Assembly: GCA_003252455.1 (NCBI GenBank)
Contig: QKED01000083.1
Location: forward strand, 1-54,347
DNA: 54,347 bases
Direction: 5' to 3'
DNA from: Gammaproteobacteria bacterium
GTDB lineage: Bacteria; Pseudomonadota; Gammaproteobacteria; Thiohalomonadales; Thiohalomonadaceae
Below the pieces are notes generated by a model, which was given only the letters and a program-made list of their open reading frames with translations, ran no database searches and had not been told where the DNA came from. The position numbers and the translations under genes are program-made. This document shows, piece after piece, positions 42,375-50,900 of the stretch (positions are counted from its first letter, which is position 1; each line of letters begins with the position of its first letter).

Positions 42375-44417
42375 TTAGGGTGCCGCGGGTGGCACGTAGG
42401 TGGCGAAGGCCTGGAGTTTTCCGAGGCCGGCAGGGATTGTCGCCGTGGCGGTGGCGTTGCCGCTGGCGTCGGTCGGGCTACTCTGTACCACGCTCAGACC
42501 ACCGGCAGACATGATCCGCACATCGATCACCGTACCCGTCGGGAGCTGCGGGGCGGAGAGGCCGATGGCCACCTCACCACCGTTGTTGAACACCACATCG
42601 ACCTCGCCCAAATCACCCTGTGGGGGGGCCGCCACCGCCTGACCGTCGACAGTGGTGATGGCGATGCTGGCCAGCTTGGGGGCCTGGTCGTCGGTGAGTG
42701 TGGTGGGTTGCATGGAACCCGTGATGCTGCCGGAGCTGGCGTACATGTTGAGGTTGCCCGCCTGATAGAAGGCCTCGGTGCGGATGCGACCGAAGGAGTC
42801 GGCGCGCAGTGTACCGCCACCAGCGATGCGACCGGCCACCAGGCGGATGGAGCCGCCTGAACCGTTACCACTCGGGCCCGAACCGCCGCCACCGTTGGCA
42901 GTGATGGAGCCGTTGAGGGTGATCTGGGTATTGGAGGCGATGAGGATGGCGCCACCACCGGCACCGCCGTTGTAACCGTCACTGGTATCGGTGGAGGCCG
43001 AACCACCACCACCTGAACCACCGAGCACCGGACGCACGAGACGGTTACCGTAGGTGGTTCCGTTCATGGCCACGGTACGCCCGTAGCTGGTATTGGTCGA
43101 TTTGTTGGCGTGAGCGGCGTGACCACCGCCCTGGCCATTGGTCACACCCGGCGCACCGCCGCCGATGCCCTCGCCGGGCTGAGCGGCGTAGCTGCCACTG
43201 ACCGAGAAGCGCCGACCTCCTAGCCCACCATGACCACCGCCAGGCCCAGGAACGGGCTCATTGCCGGGCATGGGGGCGGTGCCGCTGCCATTGTAGTCTT
43301 GCCCATTGAGGTTGATGGCGCCACTGATGGTCACATCGTCGCTGGCGAGCCACACCACGGGGGTGTTGTTGGCATTGCCCTTGAAGCGCACCTCGACCCC
43401 GACAGGAATGTCGATGGTGGTGAAATTGAAGGTCCCGTCGGCCCTACTCGTCATATCGAAATACATTACCGGGTTGGAGTCGCTCGGTCGCTTGAAGCCG
43501 TTGGCCTCGTCCCAGTAGTAGGTGTAGATGCCGTCGGTGAGCAGGACCTTGCCCCTGGCGGCATCGTAGACCGCCGGGTCGTTGGTCATGTTGGGGTTAC
43601 CGCTGGAGATCTGCTCCCAGGTCGAGCCGTTCCAGTATTTCACCGTTGTGGCGTCGAAGGCGACGATCTTCTGGAGCTTGGGATCGTAGATGATAGGGTC
43701 ATCGGCAATGCTGGGGTAGGAACCCGGTGCACCACGGGCACTCCAATCGCTGCCGTTCCACTCGTAGGTGTAGGCACCGAGTACAGCCACGACTAGACCA
43801 CGACTCTCATCGTAGGCCATGCAATGGTCGTTCGAAGCGGGCAGGTTGGTGGTGGTGGGGATGACGGCGGTCCAGCTCGTACCGTTCCAGGCCCACATGT
43901 CGTTGCGGTCGCTGGTGCCATCGTGGCCACCGATGACCAAGAGCTGCTTGCGCGCACCGTCATAGACCATGGAGGGCTCACTGCGCCCGACCGGCCCAGC
44001 GGCACCGCTCTTTTGTGTCCAATCGACGCCGTTGAACTCCCAGACGTCGTTGTTGCGCAGCCCGTCGCTGTCGACACCACCAAACATCACCACCACCTGT
44101 CTCTGCGGGTCGTAGGCGAGGGCAGTACCGACGCGGGGGCCGGGGCTGTGTGCGGTCTCTTTCGGCAGCCACCTCGAGCCATCGAAGAGGTAGGTGACCC
44201 CTTTGTCAGCCTGATAGCGCACCACCACCTCTCGGGCGGCGTCGTAGGCCATGATGCGGTCGTCGTTCACATCGTCCGGGACCGGGGCGTAGTAGATAAG
44301 TGCGCCATCTGTCCCACTCGAACCGCTGTCGATCAGCGCTTCCGCGGCCATGGCATCCGTGCGCCAGAGCGCCCCCATCAGGGAGACGACCAGCAGTGAG
44401 CGATTAAAGGGCTTCAT
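42375..44417 (-). CDS. Exported kelch-like and Gly-rich surface protein
   Basis: Protein of 680 residues with a signal peptide (SLLVVSLMGALWRTDAMAAE). Residues about 50-320 are kelch-like repeats in which AYD or VYD starts each blade and N-G-x-x-W closes it, giving a probable beta-propeller. About 330-560 is a beta-helix-like stretch interrupted by a Gly-rich region (GGGHGGLGG, GGSGGGG, GGGGSGPSGNGSGG). The C-terminus has an Ig-like domain with GTVIDVRIMSAGG. Such proteins are usually on the cell surface or secreted. There is no catalytic motif. It lies 23 bp upstream of the VCBS protein start and 63 bp after the giant gene. Confidence 0.75.
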   Translation of the reverse strand: MKPFNRSLLVVSLMGALWRTDAMAAEALIDSGSSGTDGALIYYAPVPDDVNDDRIMAYDAAREVVVRYQADKGVTYLFDGSRWLPKETAHSPGPRVGTALAYDPQRQVVVMFGGVDSDGLRNNDVWEFNGVDWTQKSGAAGPVGRSEPSMVYDGARKQLLVIGGHDGTSDRNDMWAWNGTSWTAVIPTTTNLPASNDHCMAYDESRGLVVAVLGAYTYEWNGSDWSARGAPGSYPSIADDPIIYDPKLQKIVAFDATTVKYWNGSTWEQISSGNPNMTNDPAVYDAARGKVLLTDGIYTYYWDEANGFKRPSDSNPVMYFDMTSRADGTFNFTTIDIPVGVEVRFKGNANNTPVVWLASDDVTISGAINLNGQDYNGSGTAPMPGNEPVPGPGGGHGGLGGRRFSVSGSYAAQPGEGIGGGAPGVTNGQGGGHAAHANKSTNTSYGRTVAMNGTTYGNRLVRPVLGGSGGGGSASTDTSDGYNGGAGGGAILIASNTQITLNGSITANGGGGSGPSGNGSGGSIRLVAGRIAGGGTLRADSFGRIRTEAFYQAGNLNMYASSGSITGSMQPTTLTDDQAPKLASIAITTVDGQAVAAPPQGDLGEVDVVFNNGGEVAIGLSAPQLPTGTVIDVRIMSAGGLSVVQSSPTDASGNATATATIPAGLGKLQAFATYVPPAAP

Positions 44418-44480
44418 ACTTAACCTCTTCTCTCTTGTCTTCGGTGGTACGCAAACGTTCCTTACCCGCTAGGGTCAGGG

Positions 44481-47400
44481 TCAATAGAGGGGTTCGATGA
44501 GAGTCGAACCATCGGTCTGTCGGGTCAGGCGCCAGGCGCGGGTTGCGTTGTCGGCCAGATCGGCCACACCGCCACTGGGGATGACCAGCACCAACGGTCT
44601 GTCCGCCAGGGGTTCCGCCGCCAGTGTCAGTACGAGCGTGTTTGGTGTCAGTGCCAGCGCGGCGCTGATCACCTGTGGCGCACCCTCACCCTCCAGGATG
44701 TAGTGGGCGGCGTCGAGCTGTAGTGGGTCGAGCGCTTCATCGAAGAGGACGCTCAGCTCAGCACCGACGCGTGTCAGCCCCAGGGGGCGTGGAGCGCTGA
44801 TGTCGGTAGCCAAGGTGGCACCAAACTGGACAACACGCCGCTCGGCACGATTGCCGGCGAGGTCCTCGATGCCGTCCAGCGTGAGACGACTGGTACTGCC
44901 CTGCAGGAGGGGGGCGGCAGGGTCGAGGCGCAACTGTTGATAGCCCCGGTGGAAGCTGGGGTGATAGGCGATGGGCTGGCCCTGTGCGTCGATCCAGGCG
45001 AGCGTGCTCGGGGTGACGCTCAGGGGGTTGATCGGCTCGTCGAAGCGCAGGGTCAGGTGACCGTTACTGGCGAGGCCTGCCGCCTGCCACTCACCCGATT
45101 CACTCGCTACCGCCACTGGTAGGAGTTGCACGACATCGGGGGCCTGGTAGTCGGCGGGGCTCTGGGCGGTGAGGCTGTGCACCGCAGCGGTGAGGGCCTC
45201 ACCCTGTAGGTCGTGTACACCCTCGCTGACGGCGGCTAGCACGGGTTGCTGCAGTGGCAGTAGGGTTCGCGGTGTGGCGCGCAGGGCGGTGTCGCCGTGT
45301 GTGGCGCTGATCAGGCTGTCGAGTAGGGTGGCTCCCGCCTCGGCAGGGCGCAGGGCCACATTGGCCGGGGTGGCATCGGTAGGATTGAGGGGCTCACTGT
45401 AGCCACTCTCTACGGCCACGTTTTGCGGCACCGTCTCGACACTACCAGGCGGATTGACGGCCACCAGCTCGGGGGCCGTCGTGCCTGCTTCGGCGGGGAG
45501 TCGGAACGAGCCCTGGTAGGTGAGGAAGTGGGCCCCATCCGGGCTTTGTGCATCGGCCAGGGTCACCTCCACCAGGGCGTCCTGAGGCCAGGCTTGGTGT
45601 GGGGTGAAGACAATGATGCGCCCCTCGTCGTGCAGGGTGAGTTCGCCGCTTACCGGGACGCCACCGACACTCACCTGTAGCCCTCGTGCGACGCTGTCGG
45701 CGTCGAACGCTAGGGTGCCGAAGAGGCTCAGTTCGCCCTGCGGTGAGGCCAGCGTGGCCGTGTCGGCGGGACGTTGGGCGATGACCTTGGGCGTCGGGCC
45801 CGTGCCCTCATCCCAGGTGGTGAAGATCGCCGATGAGTAGGGTAGACGATTACCGGCCAGATCCTCGGCGCCGAGCACCGCCACACTCACCAGTGCATTG
45901 GGCGGCAGGGCCGTGAGTAGGGTGACAGCGTGGTTATCCGGGCTCAACAGCATCTGGTAGGGGATGGGGACGCCATTGCTGCTCAGCAGCACTGTATCGC
46001 GGTTGAGCGTCGCGCTCGCCATCGCCTCGGAGAAGGTGAGGGTGACACGGCTGTCGGTCGGCACGTCGAGGCTCTGGTCTCGCGGGGTGACCAGCAGCAG
46101 CGTCGGTGCCTGCTCATCCAGTCTGGACTGACTCCCCAACTGCTCCAGTAGCGAGGCCTCCAACGGCGCTAGCTCCACCGAGAAAGTGCTAGAGGCACTT
46201 TGGCTCACGGCCGTGGTGATGACCAGGCTCTCGTCATTGGCATAGGCGACCACGAGCGAGTGATGCGTGATACCGATGGCCGATTGGGCGTTGTTTGGGT
46301 CACTGCCCAGCTGTGACTCGTCTTGATCGGAGATGCCATCGCCGTCACTGTCGCTGATCTGCTGATTGAGGAATGCGATCAGGGTCGATTCGATGCTGTT
46401 GCGTATGGGTTGCGAGCTGGCCAGGGCCGGGTCGGTGCCGGTCTGCTCCTCGTCGATATCGGAGAAGCCGTCCTGATCGCCGTCGGCGATATACTGGTTG
46501 AGGTAGGCGGCGAGGTCCGACTGCAGGGTGTGGCGTGCAGGCATGGAACTCGCGAGTAGGGCGTCGGTACCCACCAACGCTTCATCGGCGTCGGCGAAGC
46601 CATCTCGATCGCTATCGGCGATGTGCTGGTTGAGGTAAGCGGTATCCAAGCCGTGCACCGCGAGGGGGGGGCGTGAGCTGGCGTCGCCAGATTCGGTACC
46701 GAGTTGCGCCTCGTCGGCGTCGCTGACGCCATCGAGGTCGAGGTCTGCGATAGACTGATTGAGGTGGGCCACTAGTTGGCTGATCGTCTGCAGCTCGACG
46801 GTGGAGTCACGGCTGTCGGGGTTGGTACCGAGGAGCACCTCGTCGTTGTCGGTCAGCCCATCGCCATCACGGTCGCGCAATTGGCGGTTGAGGTAGGCGA
46901 CCCGCAGGCTATCGGCCTTGCCTGGGAAGCCGTTGGCACTCACCGGGTTGGTGCCGAGCTCACGCTCCAGGGCGTCGTCGAAGCCGTCGCCGTCGCTATC
47001 GGCCAGGGTCGGATCGGAGCCGAACAGGTACTCCTCGCGGGCACTCAGGGTGTCGCCATCGTAGTCGCGCAGGGCGTCACTCGGGTTGGTCGGATCGAGA
47101 TTGAGCGGTGCGCCACGCAGTGCCACCTCATAGCCGTCGGGCAGGCCATCGCCATCGGTATCGGCCATGCGTGGCTCGGTGATGAAGCCGTCGGCACCCG
47201 AGACCATCTCTTCGCTATCGTCGATGCCATCACGGTCGGTGTCGGCAAGCAGCGGGTCGAGGTAGTTCTCCACCTCAAAGCCGTCGGCGAGGCCGTCGCC
47301 ATCGCTGTCGGCATTGTTCGGCAGGGTGCCGAAGACGTTCTGTTCGGCACTGTCGCCGAGGCCGTCACCGTCACTATCTGCCTCGATGGGCAGTTCGAAG

Positions 47401-49775
47401 GTGGCGATGCCACTCATATTGCCGCCGAGGTCGAAGGCCTCGACCCCCACGCTGACACTGCTGCTCCCTGTCGGTAGGGTGAGTGTCTGGCGATAGGGGG
47501 CGGCGTTGTCGGTGGCGACGCGCACGCCGTCGACATAGAAGTGCACACCGGAGACGAGGATGTCGTCGCTGGCCAGGGCACTGACACGGACCTTGCCACC
47601 GTCGACACCCGTCATACCGTTGACCGGCTCGGTGAGGGTCACCTGAGGGGCGATGCCCTCGTCGTCGCGTAGCATGCGGTATTGGCCGATGAAGAGCCGT
47701 GAGCGACTGGATACCATGTAGATATAGGCGCCGTCGGCCGTGACGCCGTTGCCGTTGTCATCGCCATAGCGACTGAAATCGAGGATTAAGCGCGGGGCGA
47801 GCTGCGTCGGATCGGTGACGTCGGTGACAGGTACGCCATTGACGAAATAGACGTCGCTCGCAAAGGTGAGGTTGCCGACACGGGTCAGGTCGTTGATGCG
47901 GCCACCGTTGATCGCCGGGGTGGTGTCCTGCACCAGCGGTACAGAGGGGTTGCTCAGGTCGACGCTGGTGAGCGAGTTGCTGTAGTCCGCCACCAGGGCA
48001 TACCCATCGCCCATGACGACGGCGCGTGGGTCACCGGTGTCGATGACGCCATAGGTCTGTACTTGAGCGAGGTCCTCAATGCCGAACACCTCCAAGGCAT
48101 CGGTGATCACCCCGAGGCGGTCGCCCGCCGGGGCGACGGAGAGCGCGCGTGCACTCCCTCGGGTGCGTATGGTGGTACGTAGCTTGGGGCTACCAGGCTG
48201 ACTGATGTCGAATACCTGTACACCGGCATTGCTTACCGCTACCCAGAGCAGGTTGTCGACCACCTCGACGGCAGTGGCGTTGCCAGCGGTGGCGATCTGG
48301 GTGATGAGGGCGACGTGACCCGGGTCGGAGACATCGAGCACCTGCACCCCCGAGGCACCTTCGGCGACGAAGGCGAGGGTGTTGTGGGCCGCCACATCGA
48401 GGGCTGAACCCGGCGTGGGGTAGCTGGTAACGAGTCGTGGGGCACTACGGTCGCTGACGTCGACCACCTGGAGTCCACCGGTCTGCGCCGCGACGAACAG
48501 GGTGTTACCGAGCACGTCGAGGCGGATCGCGCTGTTTGGTAGCTGGAGCACGGAGAGTGCACTGGCCTCGAAAGTAGAGACGCTCACAGAGAGCTTTGCC
48601 TCGTGCCCGCTGTTGCTCACGGTTACCTCGGCGGTGCCGGTCTGGCCGCCATAGATTCGCCCTGGTTCACTGCCGAAGCTGGCGACGCTCAGGTCGCTAG
48701 AGCTGTAGTTGGTGCCGAGCGCGGAGGCGGTGAGGTCCAGCTCACTACCGTCAATCAGGCGTCCGAAGACCTGCACCGTCTCGCTGGTCTCGGTATCGAT
48801 GGAGTTGAAGACGATTGAGAGGGTGTCGGGGACGACGCGCAGTGAGTCGATGGCAGCACTGTAGTTTGCCTCACTGGCGTTGTTGGGGTCGGAGCCGACC
48901 AGGATTTCTACATAATCGTTGAGGCCATCGTTATCGCTGTCTGCTTGATTAGGGTCGGTGACGAAACCATCCTCACCGGCCATCACCTCTTCGCCGTCGG
49001 GGATGCCGTCGTCGTCGGTGTCTGCGTCCATGGGGTTGGTACGTGCCTGGAACTCCTCCAGGGCACTGAGACCGTCGCCATCCTGGTCCTCGAAGGCATC
49101 CAGCGGGTCGTTGGGGTCGAGGCCGTAGATCAGCTCTACATCGTCGGGGATGCCGTCGTTGTCGCTGTCACCGATATCCACCACCTCGATCGTGGCCACC
49201 GCCACCACACCCTGATGACGCACTGTAAGTAAGGTCGTGCCGACGGCCAATGCCGTGAGGGTTCCGCTGTCGTCGATGGCGACGATATCGGGGTTGGCGA
49301 TGCGGTAGTTGGTGCCGGGTTCGGTCACGACGTCACGCTGATTGCCACTGGGGAAGGTAGCTGTGATGGCGATGTCTTTGGTGCTCCCGACGCCGATCAT
49401 CAGCAGGTTCGTGGCGGGCACGATGCGCAGTGCTGTCGGGACCTCATCCTTCTCGGCACCGAACTGACCCACCTCGACGGTGTCGTTGGTCTGCACCACG
49501 AAGAAGTCGGTCTGCCCCGAGGTGGTCTTGCCATCTTTGCTGCAAGTGGCACGGGCGCGCACACGACCCATGAACGAGGGGACATTGCGCAGGTAGAAGT
49601 GGCCATCGCTATCGACAAAGGTGGTGCGGTTGAGGATGTTCACCACACACCCTTCGGAGAGCGCGAACTCGGCCTGGGCCGCGCCCGGGTTGAGCCAGAC
49701 GGCGCCGAGGATGGCGACTGCCAGGGGGCTCTTGTGGAGGCGACGATATCCTATCAGAGGCTTCTTCTGCATCAT
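44481..49775 (-). CDS. Giant exported Ca-repeat, beta-propeller and Ig-domain protein
   Basis: Protein of 1,764 residues with a signal peptide (KSPLAVAILGAVWLNPGAAQA). Order: Ig-like (about 110-195); thrombospondin-3-like Ca repeats (about 203-297); a second Ig-like domain (about 310-400); LVIVD-type beta-propeller repeats (about 409-615, each with V-x-D-V-S-D); an Ig-like domain (about 710-790); a long block of DxDxDGxxD Ca loops (about 794-1165) whose end is a distinct 43-44-residue repeat array; then five or more SbsA-type Ig-like domains to the C-terminus. It probably folds as a long Ca-stabilised fibre. It begins 4 bp inside the upstream gene (ATGA). Only a function in the cell envelope or outside can be claimed. 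Confidence 0.85.
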   Translation of the reverse strand: MMQKKPLIGYRRLHKSPLAVAILGAVWLNPGAAQAEFALSEGCVVNILNRTTFVDSDGHFYLRNVPSFMGRVRARATCSKDGKTTSGQTDFFVVQTNDTVEVGQFGAEKDEVPTALRIVPATNLLMIGVGSTKDIAITATFPSGNQRDVVTEPGTNYRIANPDIVAIDDSGTLTALAVGTTLLTVRHQGVVAVATIEVVDIGDSDNDGIPDDVELIYGLDPNDPLDAFEDQDGDGLSALEEFQARTNPMDADTDDDGIPDGEEVMAGEDGFVTDPNQADSDNDGLNDYVEILVGSDPNNASEANYSAAIDSLRVVPDTLSIVFNSIDTETSETVQVFGRLIDGSELDLTASALGTNYSSSDLSVASFGSEPGRIYGGQTGTAEVTVSNSGHEAKLSVSVSTFEASALSVLQLPNSAIRLDVLGNTLFVAAQTGGLQVVDVSDRSAPRLVTSYPTPGSALDVAAHNTLAFVAEGASGVQVLDVSDPGHVALITQIATAGNATAVEVVDNLLWVAVSNAGVQVFDISQPGSPKLRTTIRTRGSARALSVAPAGDRLGVITDALEVFGIEDLAQVQTYGVIDTGDPRAVVMGDGYALVADYSNSLTSVDLSNPSVPLVQDTTPAINGGRINDLTRVGNLTFASDVYFVNGVPVTDVTDPTQLAPRLILDFSRYGDDNGNGVTADGAYIYMVSSRSRLFIGQYRMLRDDEGIAPQVTLTEPVNGMTGVDGGKVRVSALASDDILVSGVHFYVDGVRVATDNAAPYRQTLTLPTGSSSVSVGVEAFDLGGNMSGIATFELPIEADSDGDGLGDSAEQNVFGTLPNNADSDGDGLADGFEVENYLDPLLADTDRDGIDDSEEMVSGADGFITEPRMADTDGDGLPDGYEVALRGAPLNLDPTNPSDALRDYDGDTLSAREEYLFGSDPTLADSDGDGFDDALERELGTNPVSANGFPGKADSLRVAYLNRQLRDRDGDGLTDNDEVLLGTNPDSRDSTVELQTISQLVAHLNQSIADLDLDGVSDADEAQLGTESGDASSRPPLAVHGLDTAYLNQHIADSDRDGFADADEALVGTDALLASSMPARHTLQSDLAAYLNQYIADGDQDGFSDIDEEQTGTDPALASSQPIRNSIESTLIAFLNQQISDSDGDGISDQDESQLGSDPNNAQSAIGITHHSLVVAYANDESLVITTAVSQSASSTFSVELAPLEASLLEQLGSQSRLDEQAPTLLLVTPRDQSLDVPTDSRVTLTFSEAMASATLNRDTVLLSSNGVPIPYQMLLSPDNHAVTLLTALPPNALVSVAVLGAEDLAGNRLPYSSAIFTTWDEGTGPTPKVIAQRPADTATLASPQGELSLFGTLAFDADSVARGLQVSVGGVPVSGELTLHDEGRIIVFTPHQAWPQDALVEVTLADAQSPDGAHFLTYQGSFRLPAEAGTTAPELVAVNPPGSVETVPQNVAVESGYSEPLNPTDATPANVALRPAEAGATLLDSLISATHGDTALRATPRTLLPLQQPVLAAVSEGVHDLQGEALTAAVHSLTAQSPADYQAPDVVQLLPVAVASESGEWQAAGLASNGHLTLRFDEPINPLSVTPSTLAWIDAQGQPIAYHPSFHRGYQQLRLDPAAPLLQGSTSRLTLDGIEDLAGNRAERRVVQFGATLATDISAPRPLGLTRVGAELSVLFDEALDPLQLDAAHYILEGEGAPQVISAALALTPNTLVLTLAAEPLADRPLVLVIPSGGVADLADNATRAWRLTRQTDGSTLIEPLY
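46281..46910 (-). repeat. Five tandem 43-44-residue EF-hand-like repeats in the giant protein
   Basis: Each unit has a helix ending A-Y-L-N-Q-x-I-x-D, then a 12-residue loop of the form DxDxDGxxDxDE, then G-T and a Ser/Pro linker. Units start 43, 43, 44 and 44 residues apart. Positions 1, 3, 5, 9 and 12 of the loop match an EF-hand/TSP3 Ca-binding loop. Spacing is protein-level; the DNA copies have diverged. Confidence 0.75.
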
Positions 49776-50887
49776 GGCTGGCCCTTGCCCGGCTGGGTGT
49801 TGTCGATGAAGCGATGGATGATTGCGGAGGAGAGGAGTTCGCCTACGGCGCTACCGTAGAGATCCCAGTCGAAGAGGCGCTCCTCACCAGCGTGCTTGAG
49901 CGGTAACAGGACGATAGCGTCGGGGTCGGGGGCTATACGTTTGAGCCGTACCACATAGAGGGTATGTTGCTCGGTCTCCAGTTGCAGGAGGCCCTCGACC
50001 GTCTGCGTTTGTCCGAGCAGGGCAACGAAGGCGTCGACTGAGTACCAGTTCTTGGTCCAGCTCTGATCGAGGAGGGTTACCGGGATGAGGGCGTCGACGT
50101 CGGTGTTGACACTACATTGGTCGATGACCCCCTGTACGTCCGCCTGGATCTCCTCCAGGGTCCGCCCGTGGAAGTTGATCCCCTGGATCGACGCCCAGCA
50201 CTGCTGGGCGCGCTCATTCGGTGCCCTGAGTCGTGCCGCGACGTCGGTGGTAAAGAGCGATTCGGCGAAGTGGAATTTCAGGGGGTGGAGTCCCTTGAAG
50301 TCCACGGTCGGTGAGACCGACGCAGTGACTTCAGCACTCGGACATGGGACCTGGCGGCGCGCACTGTTTTGCGACAACAACAGATAGCGAGACAGCAGGT
50401 CCTCTGGCTCGTTGGGGCGTTCAAAGAAATTACTCACCTGGCAGAGCGAGGTGCAGAGCAGGGGTTCGGCCAGCGTCAGACTGTTGCCAGCCTGGGTAAA
50501 ACGGGTCATGAACAGGGCATAGTCACCCCATTGATAGCGCTGCGCGGTAATCTCGGCACTCATGCTGCCGAAGTCGGCAAACTTGTCGGGATACTCCTTG
50601 AGACGCTGTTCGATGTCGCGCTGGCTCGCATCGAGTTTGGAGTAGAGGCGGGTGATCTTCTGGCTGTCGCCGCTTCGGGCAACCGCGAGGAACTGTTCCA
50701 GAGTGGTGAGCGCCATGGCGCTGCTCGCGTCCTGTGGCGCCATCCGCTCCAGCTCAGCGACCACGGAACCCTGGGGGTCGTAGCGCATGCAGAGGCTCTC
50801 TGCTTGCAGAGGCGACGCTGATGTGGCAGCGACGCCGAGGAGCAGCGAGAGCCTGATTTTGAGGGTCGTAATTGACTGCTTATGCAT
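49772..50887 (-). CDS. Unknown exported protein between the two giants
   Basis: Protein of 371 residues with a signal peptide (KIRLSLLLGVAATSASPLQA). It has several Cys, two close together in PLLCTSLCQVSNF, and single ones in RRQVPCPS, QQCWAS and DQCSVNT, which could form disulfides in the periplasm. No domain is recognised. ATG 50887 is 13 bp after the upstream giant stop, and its own stop overlaps the 1,764-aa gene (ATGA). This sandwiched position implies a dedicated partner such as a chaperone or assembly factor. Start and frame are secure; function is unknown. Confidence 0.75.
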   Translation of the reverse strand: MHKQSITTLKIRLSLLLGVAATSASPLQAESLCMRYDPQGSVVAELERMAPQDASSAMALTTLEQFLAVARSGDSQKITRLYSKLDASQRDIEQRLKEYPDKFADFGSMSAEITAQRYQWGDYALFMTRFTQAGNSLTLAEPLLCTSLCQVSNFFERPNEPEDLLSRYLLLSQNSARRQVPCPSAEVTASVSPTVDFKGLHPLKFHFAESLFTTDVAARLRAPNERAQQCWASIQGINFHGRTLEEIQADVQGVIDQCSVNTDVDALIPVTLLDQSWTKNWYSVDAFVALLGQTQTVEGLLQLETEQHTLYVVRLKRIAPDPDAIVLLPLKHAGEERLFDWDLYGSAVGELLSSAIIHRFIDNTQPGKGQP

Positions 50888-50900
50888 GGCTCACGTCTCC

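Noticed and set aside
44492-44511. GGTTCGAT...AGTCGAACC inverted repeat resembling a tRNA T-arm
   Set aside because: It lies in the coding end of the 1,764-aa gene and has no other tRNA features.
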